Positions 1-7,342 of a stretch of 11,980 nucleotides of DNA are shown piece by piece (positions within the stretch are counted from its first letter, which is position 1; every line of letters starts with the position of its first letter). The stretch lies in assembly GCF_034090345.1 (NCBI RefSeq), contig NZ_JAXDSS010000041.1, positions 1 to 11,980 on the forward strand, in the 5' to 3' direction. The notes beneath the pieces were generated by a model. The model was not told the origin of the DNA. It saw nothing but the letters and a program-made list of their open reading frames with translations, and did not search any database. The DNA comes from Peptoniphilus sp034090345. GTDB taxonomy: Bacteria; Bacillota; Clostridia; Tissierellales; Peptoniphilaceae. Position numbers and translations under genes: made by a program.

Positions 1-848
1 GAAGGAAATCTGTTTTTATTAGTATATTCAACAAATTCTGTACCTATAGCTCTAGCCGGAAGCCCAACTGGACTTTTTATGACTTCTACTCCAACTTTAT
101 TTTGATTATGTGAGTTCAATAAATTTTCTTTAGCTCTTCTATCTAACGAAGACTCTTCTGTAAACAAAAAGCCAGTTCCTATTTGAACCCCGTCAGCACC
201 TTCTTCAAGTGCTTTTTCAAAACGCTCTTTAGTGCCAAATCCCCCACCTATAAAAAGTGGTATATGCTCTTCAAATTGATTTTTTACTTTTAAAATTTCA
301 CTCAGCTCTTTAAATATATCTGTATTTAAATCTTCTACTTTAAACCCTAAGTGTCCTCCAGCTTCTGGCCCTTCAAAAACTATAAAATCAGGTTTTCTAT
401 TATATTTCTTCAACCATTTTTTTATAATTATATTTAGCGCTCTTGCAGAAGATATAATCGGAGCTATTATTTTCTTATTGTCTATAAACTCAGGTAGTTC
501 AAGCGGTAATCCTGCACCAACTACTACACCATCAACTTCCGTTTCGTTTATAAACTTCAAATAATTTTCAAAGTTATTCACCACGTGCATTATGTTGACC
601 ATAATAATACCCTTGCCATGTGCAATTTCTTTTGCTTTTTTTACTTCTCTTAAAAAACTTCTCTTGTTAGCCTCCATAGGATTTTTAAAAAAATCACTTT
701 CCATATATCCGCAGTTCACAAAAGATATTGTTCCCATTCCACCTTCAGCAGCAACTGCACCTGCCAACTCACCCATTGAAATTCCTATACCCATACCACC
801 TTGTACTATTGGTATGCTCATTAATTTATCTTTTATTTTAATAGACAT
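1..848 (-). CDS. FabK/nitronate monooxygenase-like flavoprotein, 3' end beyond window
   Basis: Open frame of 282 codons from an ATG at 848, still open at position 1, so the C-terminus is missing. It is a predicted FMN-dependent TIM-barrel protein of the NPD (2-nitropropane dioxygenase)/FabK superfamily. Seen: IPIVQGGMG near residues 12-20, EGPEAGGHLG at 159-168 with the family His at 166, the phosphate loop GGGFGT at 201-206, VQIGTGFLFTEE at 221-232 and GLPARAIG at 262-269. It overlaps the end of fabK by 16 bp, and AGAGG lies 7 bases before the ATG, so it is translated in the fatty-acid operon. Compared with its neighbour FabK it has a longer segment between the glycine-rich start and the middle of the barrel. 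It could be a nitronate monooxygenase, a second enoyl-ACP reductase or another flavin oxidoreductase; the substrate cannot be read from the sequence. Family assignment is firm, function is not. Confidence 0.87.
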   Translation of the reverse strand, partial: MSIKIKDKLMSIPIVQGGMGIGISMGELAGAVAAEGGMGTISFVNCGYMESDFFKNPMEANKRSFLREVKKAKEIAHGKGIIMVNIMHVVNNFENYLKFINETEVDGVVVGAGLPLELPEFIDNKKIIAPIISSARALNIIIKKWLKKYNRKPDFIVFEGPEAGGHLGFKVEDLNTDIFKELSEILKVKNQFEEHIPLFIGGGFGTKERFEKALEEGADGVQIGTGFLFTEESSLDRRAKENLLNSHNQNKVGVEVIKSPVGLPARAIGTEFVEYTNKNRFP

Positions 849-1759
849 TTCTTTGCCTCTTCATATTCGCTCATAAGCTTTTCAATTAAGTCCTTTGCCG
901 GCATCAATTTATCATATTGCCCAACTGTGTATCCTGTCATTAGAGAACCCTCTTTTACATCTCCATCAACAACAGCTCTTCTAAGTCTTCCTATAGTAAA
1001 TGTCTCTAATATCTCTATGTTGGATTCATTTTTTTCAAGTTGCTTATATTCTCTTGTCATATTATTTTTTAACAATCTCATTGGAAGTCCGTTTATATGA
1101 CCAACTGTGGTTACTTTTGATGAATTTGATTTTATAAGAGCTCTCTTATACTCTTCGTGAATTGGACACTCTTCAGTAAATAAAAATGCCGTTCCTATTT
1201 GAACTCCTATTGCTCCTAAAATTTCAGCAGCTAGCATCTGTTTTCCAGACCCTATTCCGCCAGCTGCAATAATTGGAATATCAACTTCATTTTTAACTTG
1301 TGGAATGAGCACCATTGATGGCATATCTCCAATATGACCTCCTGCTTCCATTCCTTCAGCTATAATTCCATTTAATCCAAACTTAGACAATCTCTTAGCT
1401 TGCACAGGAGAAGATATTACAGGTAGGACAGTTATTCCTTCCCCATCAAAAATTTTCATATATTTACTTGGACTTCCTGCCCCTATAGTCACAACTTTTA
1501 CTCCAGACTCAACTATAATATCTACCATACTATCTATATCAGGTCTCAACATCATAAGATTTACTGCAAATGATTTATCAGTTTTTGCTTTACATATTTC
1601 AATTTCTTTTTTTAGTATTTCTGGAGTCATGCCACCTGAACCTATAGTCCCCATAGCCCCTGCATTTGAAATGCAAGCTGCGAAATCTCCCGTTGCAACA
1701 TGTGCCATTCCACCTTGTAATATAGGGTACTTTATATTTAACAAATTATTTATATTCAA
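833..1759 (-). CDS. fabK: enoyl-ACP reductase II (FabK), FMN-dependent
   Basis: Reduces trans-2-enoyl-ACP to acyl-ACP in the last step of each elongation round, in the cytosol, using FMN and NAD(P)H. The 308 residues match the usual FabK length. Seen: YPILQGGMAHVA at 11-22, GAGSPSKYM at 93-101, AEGMEAGGHIGD at 134-145 with the conserved His142 (equivalent to the catalytic His144 of pneumococcal FabK), AAGGIGSG at 165-172 for phosphate binding, and VQIGTAFLFTEE at 186-197. The start is TTG at 1759: GGAG sits in the last codons of fabH at a proper distance, and residues 5-16 align with the start of known FabK proteins, so no further upstream start is needed. It lies 1 base after the fabH stop codon. 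Organisms with FabK are often little affected by FabI-directed inhibitors such as triclosan (family knowledge, not shown here). Confidence 0.95.
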   Translation of the reverse strand: MNINNLLNIKYPILQGGMAHVATGDFAACISNAGAMGTIGSGGMTPEILKKEIEICKAKTDKSFAVNLMMLRPDIDSMVDIIVESGVKVVTIGAGSPSKYMKIFDGEGITVLPVISSPVQAKRLSKFGLNGIIAEGMEAGGHIGDMPSMVLIPQVKNEVDIPIIAAGGIGSGKQMLAAEILGAIGVQIGTAFLFTEECPIHEEYKRALIKSNSSKVTTVGHINGLPMRLLKNNMTREYKQLEKNESNIEILETFTIGRLRRAVVDGDVKEGSLMTGYTVGQYDKLMPAKDLIEKLMSEYEEAKKCLLK

Positions 1760-1760
1760 A

Positions 1761-2654
1761 TTACCACTCCATTAACACTGAACAGATGTTAAGACCTGCT
1801 CCAAATGCTGAAAAAATTAACTTATCCCCATCTTTTAAACACTCTTTATTTTCAGCTAATAAAATCGGAACTGAAGCTGCCGAAGTGTTTCCATACTCAT
1901 TCACATTAACTTTAAATTTATCCATTCCCAAACTAAGTTTTTGTGAAACCTGCTCTAAAATTCTCTTGTTAGCTTGGTGGGCAAAAATATAATCAATATC
2001 TTGTTTTTCAATTTTTGCCTTTTCAAATAGAGCCTCTATAGATTTTGGAACCTTATCAACTGCAAATCTATAGACTTCTTTACCTTGCATTTTAACGAAA
2101 TTCCCCTTTTCCATAGCTAATGCATTTTCATTTCCATAAGTTTTTTCATCACTTACCCATAGCTTATTGTTTTTTTGAACAATCGCTCCGGCACAACCAT
2201 CTCCAAATAGCACGGCTGTAGTTCTGTCATTAAAATCTAAAACACTTGATATTTTCTCAGCAGCTATTAAGAGTGCACATTCCCCTTCTCTTAAAAATCT
2301 TTCTGCTAATATCATGGTCCCCACAAACCCTGTACAAGCCATATTTATATCTGCAGAAAGACAATCTTTATTCAATTTAAGTTTTTCATTTATAAGTCCT
2401 GCCAATGAAGGTAAAATTATATTCGATGTAAAAGATGCGACTAAAACAAGCTTAATATTCTCTCTATCAAAATCTAACTTACTAGCTAGTTCAACAGCCA
2501 TTTGAGCCACAGACATCTTGGTAAAATATCTTGATGATATACCGGTTCGGGTCTTTATCCATTCATCAGAAGTATCTAAAATCTTTGTAAAATATTCATT
2601 TTCAACTTTATTTTCTAAATCTAATTTTTTTATATCTAAAAATTTTAGTCCCAT
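1761..2654 (-). CDS. fabH: 3-oxoacyl-ACP synthase III (FabH)
   Basis: Starts fatty-acid chains by condensing an acyl-CoA primer with malonyl-ACP. The Cys-His-Asn triad is visible: Cys107 in NMACTGF, His226 in FAHQANKRI and Asn256 in NEYGNTSAAS. Other family landmarks are DTSDEWIKTRTGI at 27-39, LFGDGCAGAIV at 149-159 and the glycine-rich C-terminus AFGAGLN at 283-289. At 297 residues it is somewhat shorter than the usual 310-330. The loss is mostly at the N-terminus, where the typical glycine-containing first strand ('IxGxGxYLP') is replaced by a charged stretch. GGGAG lies 5 bases before the ATG at 2654, and accA ends at 2656, so translation is coupled. The primer preference (straight or branched chain) cannot be read here. 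The order accA-fabH-fabK places chain initiation directly after malonyl-CoA supply. Confidence 0.94.
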   Translation of the reverse strand: MGLKFLDIKKLDLENKVENEYFTKILDTSDEWIKTRTGISSRYFTKMSVAQMAVELASKLDFDRENIKLVLVASFTSNIILPSLAGLINEKLKLNKDCLSADINMACTGFVGTMILAERFLREGECALLIAAEKISSVLDFNDRTTAVLFGDGCAGAIVQKNNKLWVSDEKTYGNENALAMEKGNFVKMQGKEVYRFAVDKVPKSIEALFEKAKIEKQDIDYIFAHQANKRILEQVSQKLSLGMDKFKVNVNEYGNTSAASVPILLAENKECLKDGDKLIFSAFGAGLNICSVLMEW

Positions 2655-2655
2655 C

Positions 2656-3423
2656 TTATCTCCCTATCATACGGAACTTTTCATAACGTTCTCTTTGTAA
2701 ATTCTCAGCTGTCATAAAATTAGTTCTACTAAGTTCTTCACTTATCAGCTTTTTAATTTGCATATAATCAGGCATATTATTTCTTTCTCGTACAATTTCA
2801 TCGACTATTCCAAATTCATATAAATCTTTTGAAGTTATCTTCATAATCTCAGAAGCTTTATCTGCAAGAGCTGCATTTTTCCATAGAATCGTAGCAAAGC
2901 CTTCCGGTGATAAAATAGAATAAATTGCATTTTCAAACATATATATTTTATTTGCCACTGAAAGTGCAAGAGCTCCCCCTGAACCTCCTTCACCTATTAC
3001 AAAAGTAATCACTGGTACAGTGAGCGAAGCCATCAATTTAAGACTGCTTGCTATCGCCTCAAATTGTCCTCTTTCTTCAGCATCAATTCCGGGATATGCT
3101 CCGGGAGTATCTACAAATGTAATTATAGGTCTTCTAAACTTCTCTGCTTGACGCATAAGTCTCATACTTTTACGATAGCCCTCCGGTAATGGCATACCAA
3201 AATTTCTTTTGACACCATCTTCCACACCATTCCCCTTTTCTATTCCAATAAATGTTATTGGTATATCTTCGAAACTACCAATCCCCCCTATAATAGAACG
3301 AGAATCGCCAAAACTACGATCCCCTTTTAAATAGACTATATCTTCAAAAATATTTTCAACTAACTCCATAGTTCTAATTCTTTTATCTGACCTCGCATTT
3401 TTTACAATTTCATATACGCTCAT
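2656..3423 (-). CDS. accA: acetyl-CoA carboxylase carboxyltransferase, alpha subunit (AccA)
   Basis: With AccD it moves the carboxyl group from carboxybiotin to acetyl-CoA, giving malonyl-CoA. Crotonase-fold motifs are clear: GDRSFGD at 34-40, RNFGMPLPEGYRK at 73-85, TPGAYPGIDAEERGQ at 106-120, the oxyanion-type glycine loop GEGGSGGALAL at 144-154, and LSPEGFATILWK at 171-182. The start chosen is ATG 3423, giving 255 residues. GGGAG stands 6 bases upstream, and the protein then begins MSVYEIVKNARSDKR, like the 255-residue streptococcal AccA, which lacks the roughly 60-residue N-terminal extension of the E. coli subunit. A longer frame from 3444 exists but has no ribosome site. It overlaps accD by 14 bp, which favours equal amounts of the two carboxyltransferase subunits. 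Confidence 0.95.
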   Translation of the reverse strand: MSVYEIVKNARSDKRIRTMELVENIFEDIVYLKGDRSFGDSRSIIGGIGSFEDIPITFIGIEKGNGVEDGVKRNFGMPLPEGYRKSMRLMRQAEKFRRPIITFVDTPGAYPGIDAEERGQFEAIASSLKLMASLTVPVITFVIGEGGSGGALALSVANKIYMFENAIYSILSPEGFATILWKNAALADKASEIMKITSKDLYEFGIVDEIVRERNNMPDYMQIKKLISEELSRTNFMTAENLQRERYEKFRMIGR

Positions 3424-4294
3424 AACTAGCTCCCGTTTTTTCATGTAACTTTAAAAGTTTATAAAATTCTTCTCTTTGTCTGTCTCTTGGACAAATTAAA
3501 TCTATAAAACCACATTCTTCAAGTTTTTCAGATCTTTGAAAACCTTCAGGTAATTTTTGTCTAACAGTTTGCTCTATTACTCTTGGTCCCGCAAAACCTA
3601 TCAATGCTTTTGGTTCAGCTATAATAATATCTCCTAAGCCTGCAAAGCTTGCACTAACTCCTCCCATTGTTGGATTAGTGAGTACACTTATGTATAATAA
3701 ACCCTCTTTTGAAAATTCATTTATAACAGCTGCTGTCTTTGCCATTTGCATAAGTGAAAAAATACCTTCTTGCATTCTAGCTCCACCACTTGATGAAAAA
3801 ATTATTACAGGTAACTTTTCGGCCATTGCGTATTCAAACATAGAAGTCAGTTCTTCTCCAACAAAAGTTCCTAGGCTTCCCATTAAATAATCTTGTTCAA
3901 GAACAGCTATGACAACTTTAATATTTTTAATAGTGCCTTTAGCTATGGAAATTGCTTCCTCCAAACCAGACTTATTTCTTTGTTCCTCTCTTAATTTATC
4001 ATAACCTGGAAAAGAAATAGGGTCTTTGTGTTTTGAATTGAATTTTAATTTCTTATATCCTTCATCAAAAAGATATTTAAATCTATCTTCCCCCAATATC
4101 TTTAAATAATGACCACAATTCGGGCACACATATAAGTTTGATTTTAAACTTTCAATTTCAATTATTTTTTTGCACTTTTTACAACCTTTGAATAAATCGG
4201 GAATTTCCTTAGCAACTTTTTTATCTTTTGAATGAGGAATTCTAACTTTTCTTACAATATCAAGCAGATTTTTCCTCTTACTTAAACTTCCCAT
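3410..4294 (-). CDS. accD: acetyl-CoA carboxylase carboxyltransferase, beta subunit (AccD)
   Basis: Partner of AccA in malonyl-CoA formation. The N-terminus holds a four-cysteine zinc ribbon, with Cys38 and Cys41 in CKKC and Cys57 and Cys60 in CPNC. The carboxyltransferase domain follows with LMGSLGTFVGEEL at 137-149, SSSGGARMQEG at 167-177, NPTMGGVSASFA at 207-218 and GFAGPRVIEQTV at 233-244. The 294 residues are close to the normal length. The ATG at 4294 directly follows the accC stop codon (TAG at 4295-4297), with AGGTGA just upstream, so translation is tightly coupled. All zinc ligands and the glycine loops are intact; there is no sign of decay. Confidence 0.96.
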   Translation of the reverse strand: MGSLSKRKNLLDIVRKVRIPHSKDKKVAKEIPDLFKGCKKCKKIIEIESLKSNLYVCPNCGHYLKILGEDRFKYLFDEGYKKLKFNSKHKDPISFPGYDKLREEQRNKSGLEEAISIAKGTIKNIKVVIAVLEQDYLMGSLGTFVGEELTSMFEYAMAEKLPVIIFSSSGGARMQEGIFSLMQMAKTAAVINEFSKEGLLYISVLTNPTMGGVSASFAGLGDIIIAEPKALIGFAGPRVIEQTVRQKLPEGFQRSEKLEECGFIDLICPRDRQREEFYKLLKLHEKTGASYERI

Positions 4295-5674
4295 CTACTC
4301 ACCTTTTTCTATACTTCTCATCGCCTCAACTAATGACTCTTCTTTTTCTCTTAAATATCCTGTATTAATTCTACCTCTTATAAAATCTTTATCGTGTAAA
4401 ATGGCATATTGGAACCCTAAATTTGTTTTAACTCCATCTATTATTGTCTCTTCTATAGCTCTTCTCATCTTCTTTATAGCTCCTAGACGCGTCTTATCCT
4501 TTACGATGAGTTTGGCAACCATAGGGTCATAAAAAGGTAAAATTTCAGCCCCCTTATATAGAGAAGATTCAAACCTTGTGTCCATTCCTCCCGGAGGCAA
4601 ATAGAAACTCACTTCTCCACATTGTGGTTGAAAACTATTTAAAGGGTCTTGAGCATTAACTCTTATTTCTATTGAGTGTCCTTCTTTTTTTACATCACTC
4701 TGTTTAATAGAAAGCGGTAAACCAGAAGCAATCTTTAATTGCTCCTTTACTATGTTAATCCCTGTTATCATTTCTGTGACTGCGTGTTCTACTTGAAGTC
4801 TTGTATTCATTTCCATAAAATAAAAATTTTCATCTTTATCCACTATGAACTCTACAGTACCAGCTCCTTCATAATTACAAGCCTGTGCACAATTCACCGC
4901 AGCTATTCTTATTTTTTCCAACAAATTTTCACTTAGAAATATACTCGGTGCTTCCTCAAGAATTTTTTGATTGTTTCTCTGTAAACTACACTCTCTTTCA
5001 AAAAGATGTATTACATTCCCATATGAATCTGCCAATATCTGCACTTCTATATGCCTTGGATTTTCAATAAACTTTTCCATATAAATAGTGTCATTTGAAA
5101 ATGATGCTTGAGCTTCTCTCTTTGTCAATTCCCATGTAGGAACTAACTCTTCAATTTCAGAAACTTTTCTCATTCCCTTTCCACCACCACCAGCTGAAGC
5201 CTTTAGTAAAATTGGAAATCCTAATTTTTCAGCAGCATCAATTAAATCTTTTTTGCTTTTTATTTCCTCATTAAACCCGGGAACAGTTGGAACTCCATTT
5301 GATATCATCAAATTTTTTGAAGATATCTTATCTCCCATAGTCCTCATTACCTCAGAACTTGGACCAACTAATTTTAAACCACATTTTTCAACTTTATCTG
5401 CAAAATCTCCCTTTTCAGATAAAAACCCATATCCCGGATGTATTGAATCACATCCTGTTTCTAATGCAGCCATTAAAATATTAGACTCATTTAAATATGA
5501 AGATTGACTCTTACCCGCTCCAATGCATACAGCTTGGTCGGCTAAATAGACAGCTGGTTGCTCTTTATCTACATTTGAGTACACAACCACTGTTTCTATT
5601 CCCAACTCTCTACAATTTCTTAAAATATTTAGTGCAACTTCTCCACGATTTGCTATCAATAATTTTTTAAGCAT
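4295..5674 (-). CDS. accC: acetyl-CoA carboxylase biotin carboxylase subunit (AccC)
   Basis: ATP-grasp enzyme that carboxylates the biotin carried on AccB with bicarbonate and ATP. The 459 residues match the family. Order of domains: N-terminal preATP-grasp fold with IANRGEVA at 7-14 and HPGYGFLSE at 79-87; ATP-grasp with MGDK at 113-116, the glycine-rich lid AGGGGKGMR at 161-169 and ERECSLQRNNQK at 226-237; catalytic strand FMEMNTRLQVEH at 286-297 (Glu288, Asn290, Arg292, Glu296); then the C-terminal domain with EIRVNAQD at 336-343, containing Arg338. At residue 235, where the E. coli enzyme has His236, this protein has Asn; other Gram-positive AccC proteins also vary there. The ATG at 5674 overlaps the accB stop by 8 bp and has GGAG 8 bases upstream. 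Confidence 0.97.
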   Translation of the reverse strand: MLKKLLIANRGEVALNILRNCRELGIETVVVYSNVDKEQPAVYLADQAVCIGAGKSQSSYLNESNILMAALETGCDSIHPGYGFLSEKGDFADKVEKCGLKLVGPSSEVMRTMGDKISSKNLMISNGVPTVPGFNEEIKSKKDLIDAAEKLGFPILLKASAGGGGKGMRKVSEIEELVPTWELTKREAQASFSNDTIYMEKFIENPRHIEVQILADSYGNVIHLFERECSLQRNNQKILEEAPSIFLSENLLEKIRIAAVNCAQACNYEGAGTVEFIVDKDENFYFMEMNTRLQVEHAVTEMITGINIVKEQLKIASGLPLSIKQSDVKKEGHSIEIRVNAQDPLNSFQPQCGEVSFYLPPGGMDTRFESSLYKGAEILPFYDPMVAKLIVKDKTRLGAIKKMRRAIEETIIDGVKTNLGFQYAILHDKDFIRGRINTGYLREKEESLVEAMRSIEKGE

Positions 5675-6128
5675 TTATTTTCTCCAAGATAAAAAGTACT
5701 TGTTCAAATTCAACAAGTTCCTCATTCTTGCAACAAACTTTTTTTATAATTCCATCAAAAGGAGATTTAATTTCATTCATCATCTTCATAGATTCCAAAA
5801 TACAAATTACATCTCCCTTCTTAACTTGTTTTCCCTCAAATACAAAAGGTTCAGATTCAGGGTCTTTAGAAGAATAAAATACTCCAACCAATGGTGATTT
5901 TATCTCTTCCCCTTCATACTCTCTGTCGAAGACTTCAACATTAGATTCAACATTATTTACTCTACTGACCTCAGTATGTGGAGTTCCAAAATTTTCAGTA
6001 CTATAATATCTGAAATCTTCTTTTTTTAAATTCAAAGAATAATTCTCTATCTTTATTTCTAGAGAACTACTTTTTGAGTTATCAAACTCTTTTATTAAAC
6101 TTTTAGTAAGTTCTAAGTACTTTTCCAT
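5667..6128 (-). CDS. accB: biotin carboxyl carrier protein of acetyl-CoA carboxylase (AccB)
   Basis: Swinging-arm protein that carries biotin between AccC and AccA/AccD. The biotin site is the ESMKM motif at 112-116, with Lys115 modified by biotin ligase. The C-terminal biotinyl domain spans about 74-151 (KSPLVGVFY at 77-85, KKGDVICILESMKMMNEI at 103-120, PFDGIIKKV at 123-131). The N-terminal 70 residues form an acidic, low-complexity linker typical of BCCP. Length 153 is normal. The start codon overlaps the acpP stop as TAATG, and the ATG lacks a good purine-rich ribosome site. Translation therefore probably depends on ribosomes finishing acpP. Confidence 0.96.
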   Translation of the reverse strand: MEKYLELTKSLIKEFDNSKSSSLEIKIENYSLNLKKEDFRYYSTENFGTPHTEVSRVNNVESNVEVFDREYEGEEIKSPLVGVFYSSKDPESEPFVFEGKQVKKGDVICILESMKMMNEIKSPFDGIIKKVCCKNEELVEFEQVLFILEKINA

Positions 6129-6355
6129 TAGTTTTTACTGTTAATATACTTAAATACATCTCCAACAGTTATAAAGTTTGTAAAATCCTCATCTGGAATT
6201 TCAACATTATAATTTTCTTCTATAGCCATTGAAAGTTCTACAGCGTCTAGAGAATCTAAACCAAGATCATCTTGTAAATTAGCTTCCTCTGTTATTTGAT
6301 CCATTTCAATTCCAAAGTTCTCACAAATTAAATTTTTTAATTCTTCAAAAGTCAT
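6128..6355 (-). CDS. acpP: acyl carrier protein (AcpP)
   Basis: Small acidic carrier that holds growing acyl chains on a phosphopantetheine arm. The attachment site is Ser35 in DLGLDSLDAVEL (residues 30-41), followed by the usual helix III region IPDEDF. The start is ATG 6355, giving 75 residues: GGGGGAT stands about 7 bases upstream, and the protein begins MTFEELKNLI as ACPs do. An upstream in-frame TTG at 6370 overlaps that ribosome site and is not the start. It is the first gene of the fatty-acid operon, about 35 bases after the predicted transcription start. First position plus a very strong ribosome site fits the high ACP level cells need. Confidence 0.96.
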   Translation of the reverse strand: MTFEELKNLICENFGIEMDQITEEANLQDDLGLDSLDAVELSMAIEENYNVEIPDEDFTNFITVGDVFKYINSKN

Positions 6356-6393
6356 TTTTATATCCCCCAAATTTATTTCATTTTTTTATGTAA

Positions 6394-6406
6394 GTAATTC
6401 TATTAC
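6394..6406. promoter_or_regulatory. short inverted repeat over the -10 of the fatty-acid operon promoter
   Basis: GTAAT-AGA-ATTAC on the minus strand: 5-bp perfect arms around 3 bases, covering the -10 hexamer. A repressor binding here would block RNA polymerase. It does not match what I know of the FapR box or the FabT box (a TTTGA...TCAAA palindrome). Short AT-rich palindromes arise easily by chance in this composition, so this is only a candidate operator. Confidence 0.3.
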
Positions 6407-6425
6407 ACTTTTATTAATGTGTCAA
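6397..6425 (-). promoter_or_regulatory. sigma-A promoter of the acpP-acc-fab operon
   Basis: On the minus strand, TTGACA (6420-6425) and TAGAAT (6397-6402) are separated by exactly 17 bases: a consensus -35 and a near-consensus -10. Transcription would start near 6390, giving a leader of about 35 bases before acpP. No other promoter of this quality is seen inside the operon down to position 1. Confidence 0.85.
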
Positions 6426-6449
6426 ATTTTTTAAATAGTTTTATTTTAC

Positions 6450-6474
6450 AAAAAAAGACGACTCAATCACCTTT
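6450..6474 (-). terminator. Rho-independent terminator after crcB
   Basis: On the minus strand, AAAGGTGAT and GTCGTCTTT form a 9-bp stem with three G-T pairs around a TGA loop, and the right arm runs into a seven-T tract (6450-6456). It lies 14 bases after the crcB stop codon and just before the acpP promoter, separating the two units. Confidence 0.75.
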
Positions 6475-6487
6475 AATAAAATTAATT

Positions 6488-6853
6488 TTAACTTCTAACT
6501 AAATACTGACTTAAAACTATAGCCAATATGCTTATTACCACACTTAAAGAAATATATGATATGCCAATTATAAATTCACCTTGGTTAAACAATTGAAAAT
6601 TTTCAAATGCAAATGAAGAAAAAGTTGTAAACCCTCCACAAATTCCCACTCTTAAAAAGAGTATCCATCTATAATCCAAGTCTTTATTCTTTAATCCAAT
6701 AGCAACAACTAAACCTATTACAAATGAGCCAACTATATTTATAATCAAAGTTTTGATAGGCAGTTGAGTTTTATCAATGCCTATCAAACCTATTAAATAC
6801 CTTAAAACACTTCCTATGAAGCCACCTAATCCAACTATTAAACAATCAAACAT
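6488..6853 (-). CDS. crcB: fluoride ion channel CrcB/Fluc
   Basis: Small membrane protein that exports fluoride as a dual-topology dimer. The 121 residues hold four hydrophobic segments (about 2-24, 33-54, 62-82 and 95-117). Family signatures: GLGGFIGSVLRY at 8-19, NIVGSF at 39-44 (conserved Asn39) and the GGFTTFSSF stretch at 73-81, which carries the pore 'Phe box' and the sodium-site glycine turn. The start is ATG 6853, with AGGTGG about 8 bases upstream; a GTG at 6865 would add four residues but lies within that ribosome site. It overlaps the end of the DUF523 gene by 8 bp. Only one crcB copy is seen, which suits a homodimer, and no fluoride riboswitch is recognisable before the operon. 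Confidence 0.94.
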   Translation of the reverse strand: MFDCLIVGLGGFIGSVLRYLIGLIGIDKTQLPIKTLIINIVGSFVIGLVVAIGLKNKDLDYRWILFLRVGICGGFTTFSSFAFENFQLFNQGEFIIGISYISLSVVISILAIVLSQYLVRS

Positions 6854-7295
6854 CTTCTCTACCACCTAATATATCTTCCGAGAAATCCTCTATATCCACT
6901 ACACAAAACCCATTTTCTTTTAGCAATTTGGCAAAAATTCCTGAACCATTTATTAAATTACCACTAAAAGTACCATCGTATAATTGTTTAGCTCCACAAC
7001 TTGGGCTTCTGGATTGCAGTATAGCTAATTCAATTTTATTTTTTTTTGCCATCTCAAGAGAAATTAAAGCCCCTTTTTTAAATTCTTTATCTACAATTCT
7101 TCCATTTTTATTAGTAACAACTCCATCTACAATTTCAGCCGGAACTCTTGGTATCGAGAGCCCGCCCAAAACTTCAGGACAAACTGCAATAACTTCATGC
7201 TCACTTAAAAATCTCTTTAAATTTTCATTTAAATTATTTTCACCATTATACTTACAATTTTCTCCAAGTAGACAGGCGCTAACTAATATTTTCAT
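6846..7295 (-). CDS. DUF523 family protein (TudS-like, probable Fe-S thiouracil desulfidase)
   Basis: The 149-residue protein shows the DUF523 pattern: SACLLGENCKYNG at 6-18, VCPEVLGGLSIPR at 38-50, and SRSPSCGAKQLYDG at 95-108. Cys8, Cys39 and Cys100 correspond to the three conserved cysteines; Cys14 and Cys131 are additional. A characterised family member, TudS, uses a [4Fe-4S] cluster held by three cysteines to remove sulfur from 2-thiouracil; whether this protein shares that reaction is inference. The ATG at 7295 has GGAG about 10 bases upstream. It is the first gene of a two-gene unit with crcB and overlaps it. No transmembrane segment is seen, so it is cytosolic. Confidence 0.9.
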   Translation of the reverse strand: MKILVSACLLGENCKYNGENNLNENLKRFLSEHEVIAVCPEVLGGLSIPRVPAEIVDGVVTNKNGRIVDKEFKKGALISLEMAKKNKIELAILQSRSPSCGAKQLYDGTFSGNLINGSGIFAKLLKENGFCVVDIEDFSEDILGGREDV

Positions 7296-7328
7296 ATAAA
7301 TTCAACTCCAAATTTAACTTTTTTAAAT

Positions 7329-7342
7329 ATTCTATTTAGAAT
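7329..7342. promoter_or_regulatory. 14-bp palindrome at the start of the DUF523-crcB transcript
   Basis: ATTCTA-AA-TAGAAT on the minus strand: perfect 6-bp arms around 2 bases, touching the proposed -10 and covering the likely transcription start. The position suits an operator. No regulator is encoded nearby, and the site matches no box I know. Confidence 0.35.

Noticed and set aside
592..876. 94-codon plus-strand frame
   Set aside because: Lies antisense to the FabK-like gene and the end of fabK, has no family motif and biased composition; a shadow frame.
3424..3444. Longer accA start at 3444
   Set aside because: No ribosome site upstream; GGGAG before ATG 3423 and agreement with the 255-residue streptococcal AccA favour the shorter form.
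4295..5674. Asn at AccC residue 235 in place of E. coli His236 as a sign of lost activity
   Set aside because: This position varies in other Gram-positive AccC proteins as far as I recall, and all catalytic residues are intact.
6356..6370. TTG start at 6370 for acpP
   Set aside because: The TTG overlaps the GGGGGAT ribosome site that serves ATG 6355, and ACPs normally begin near that Met.
6928..7299. 123-codon plus-strand frame
   Set aside because: Exactly antisense to the DUF523 gene, whose conserved cysteine motifs are unmistakable on the minus strand.
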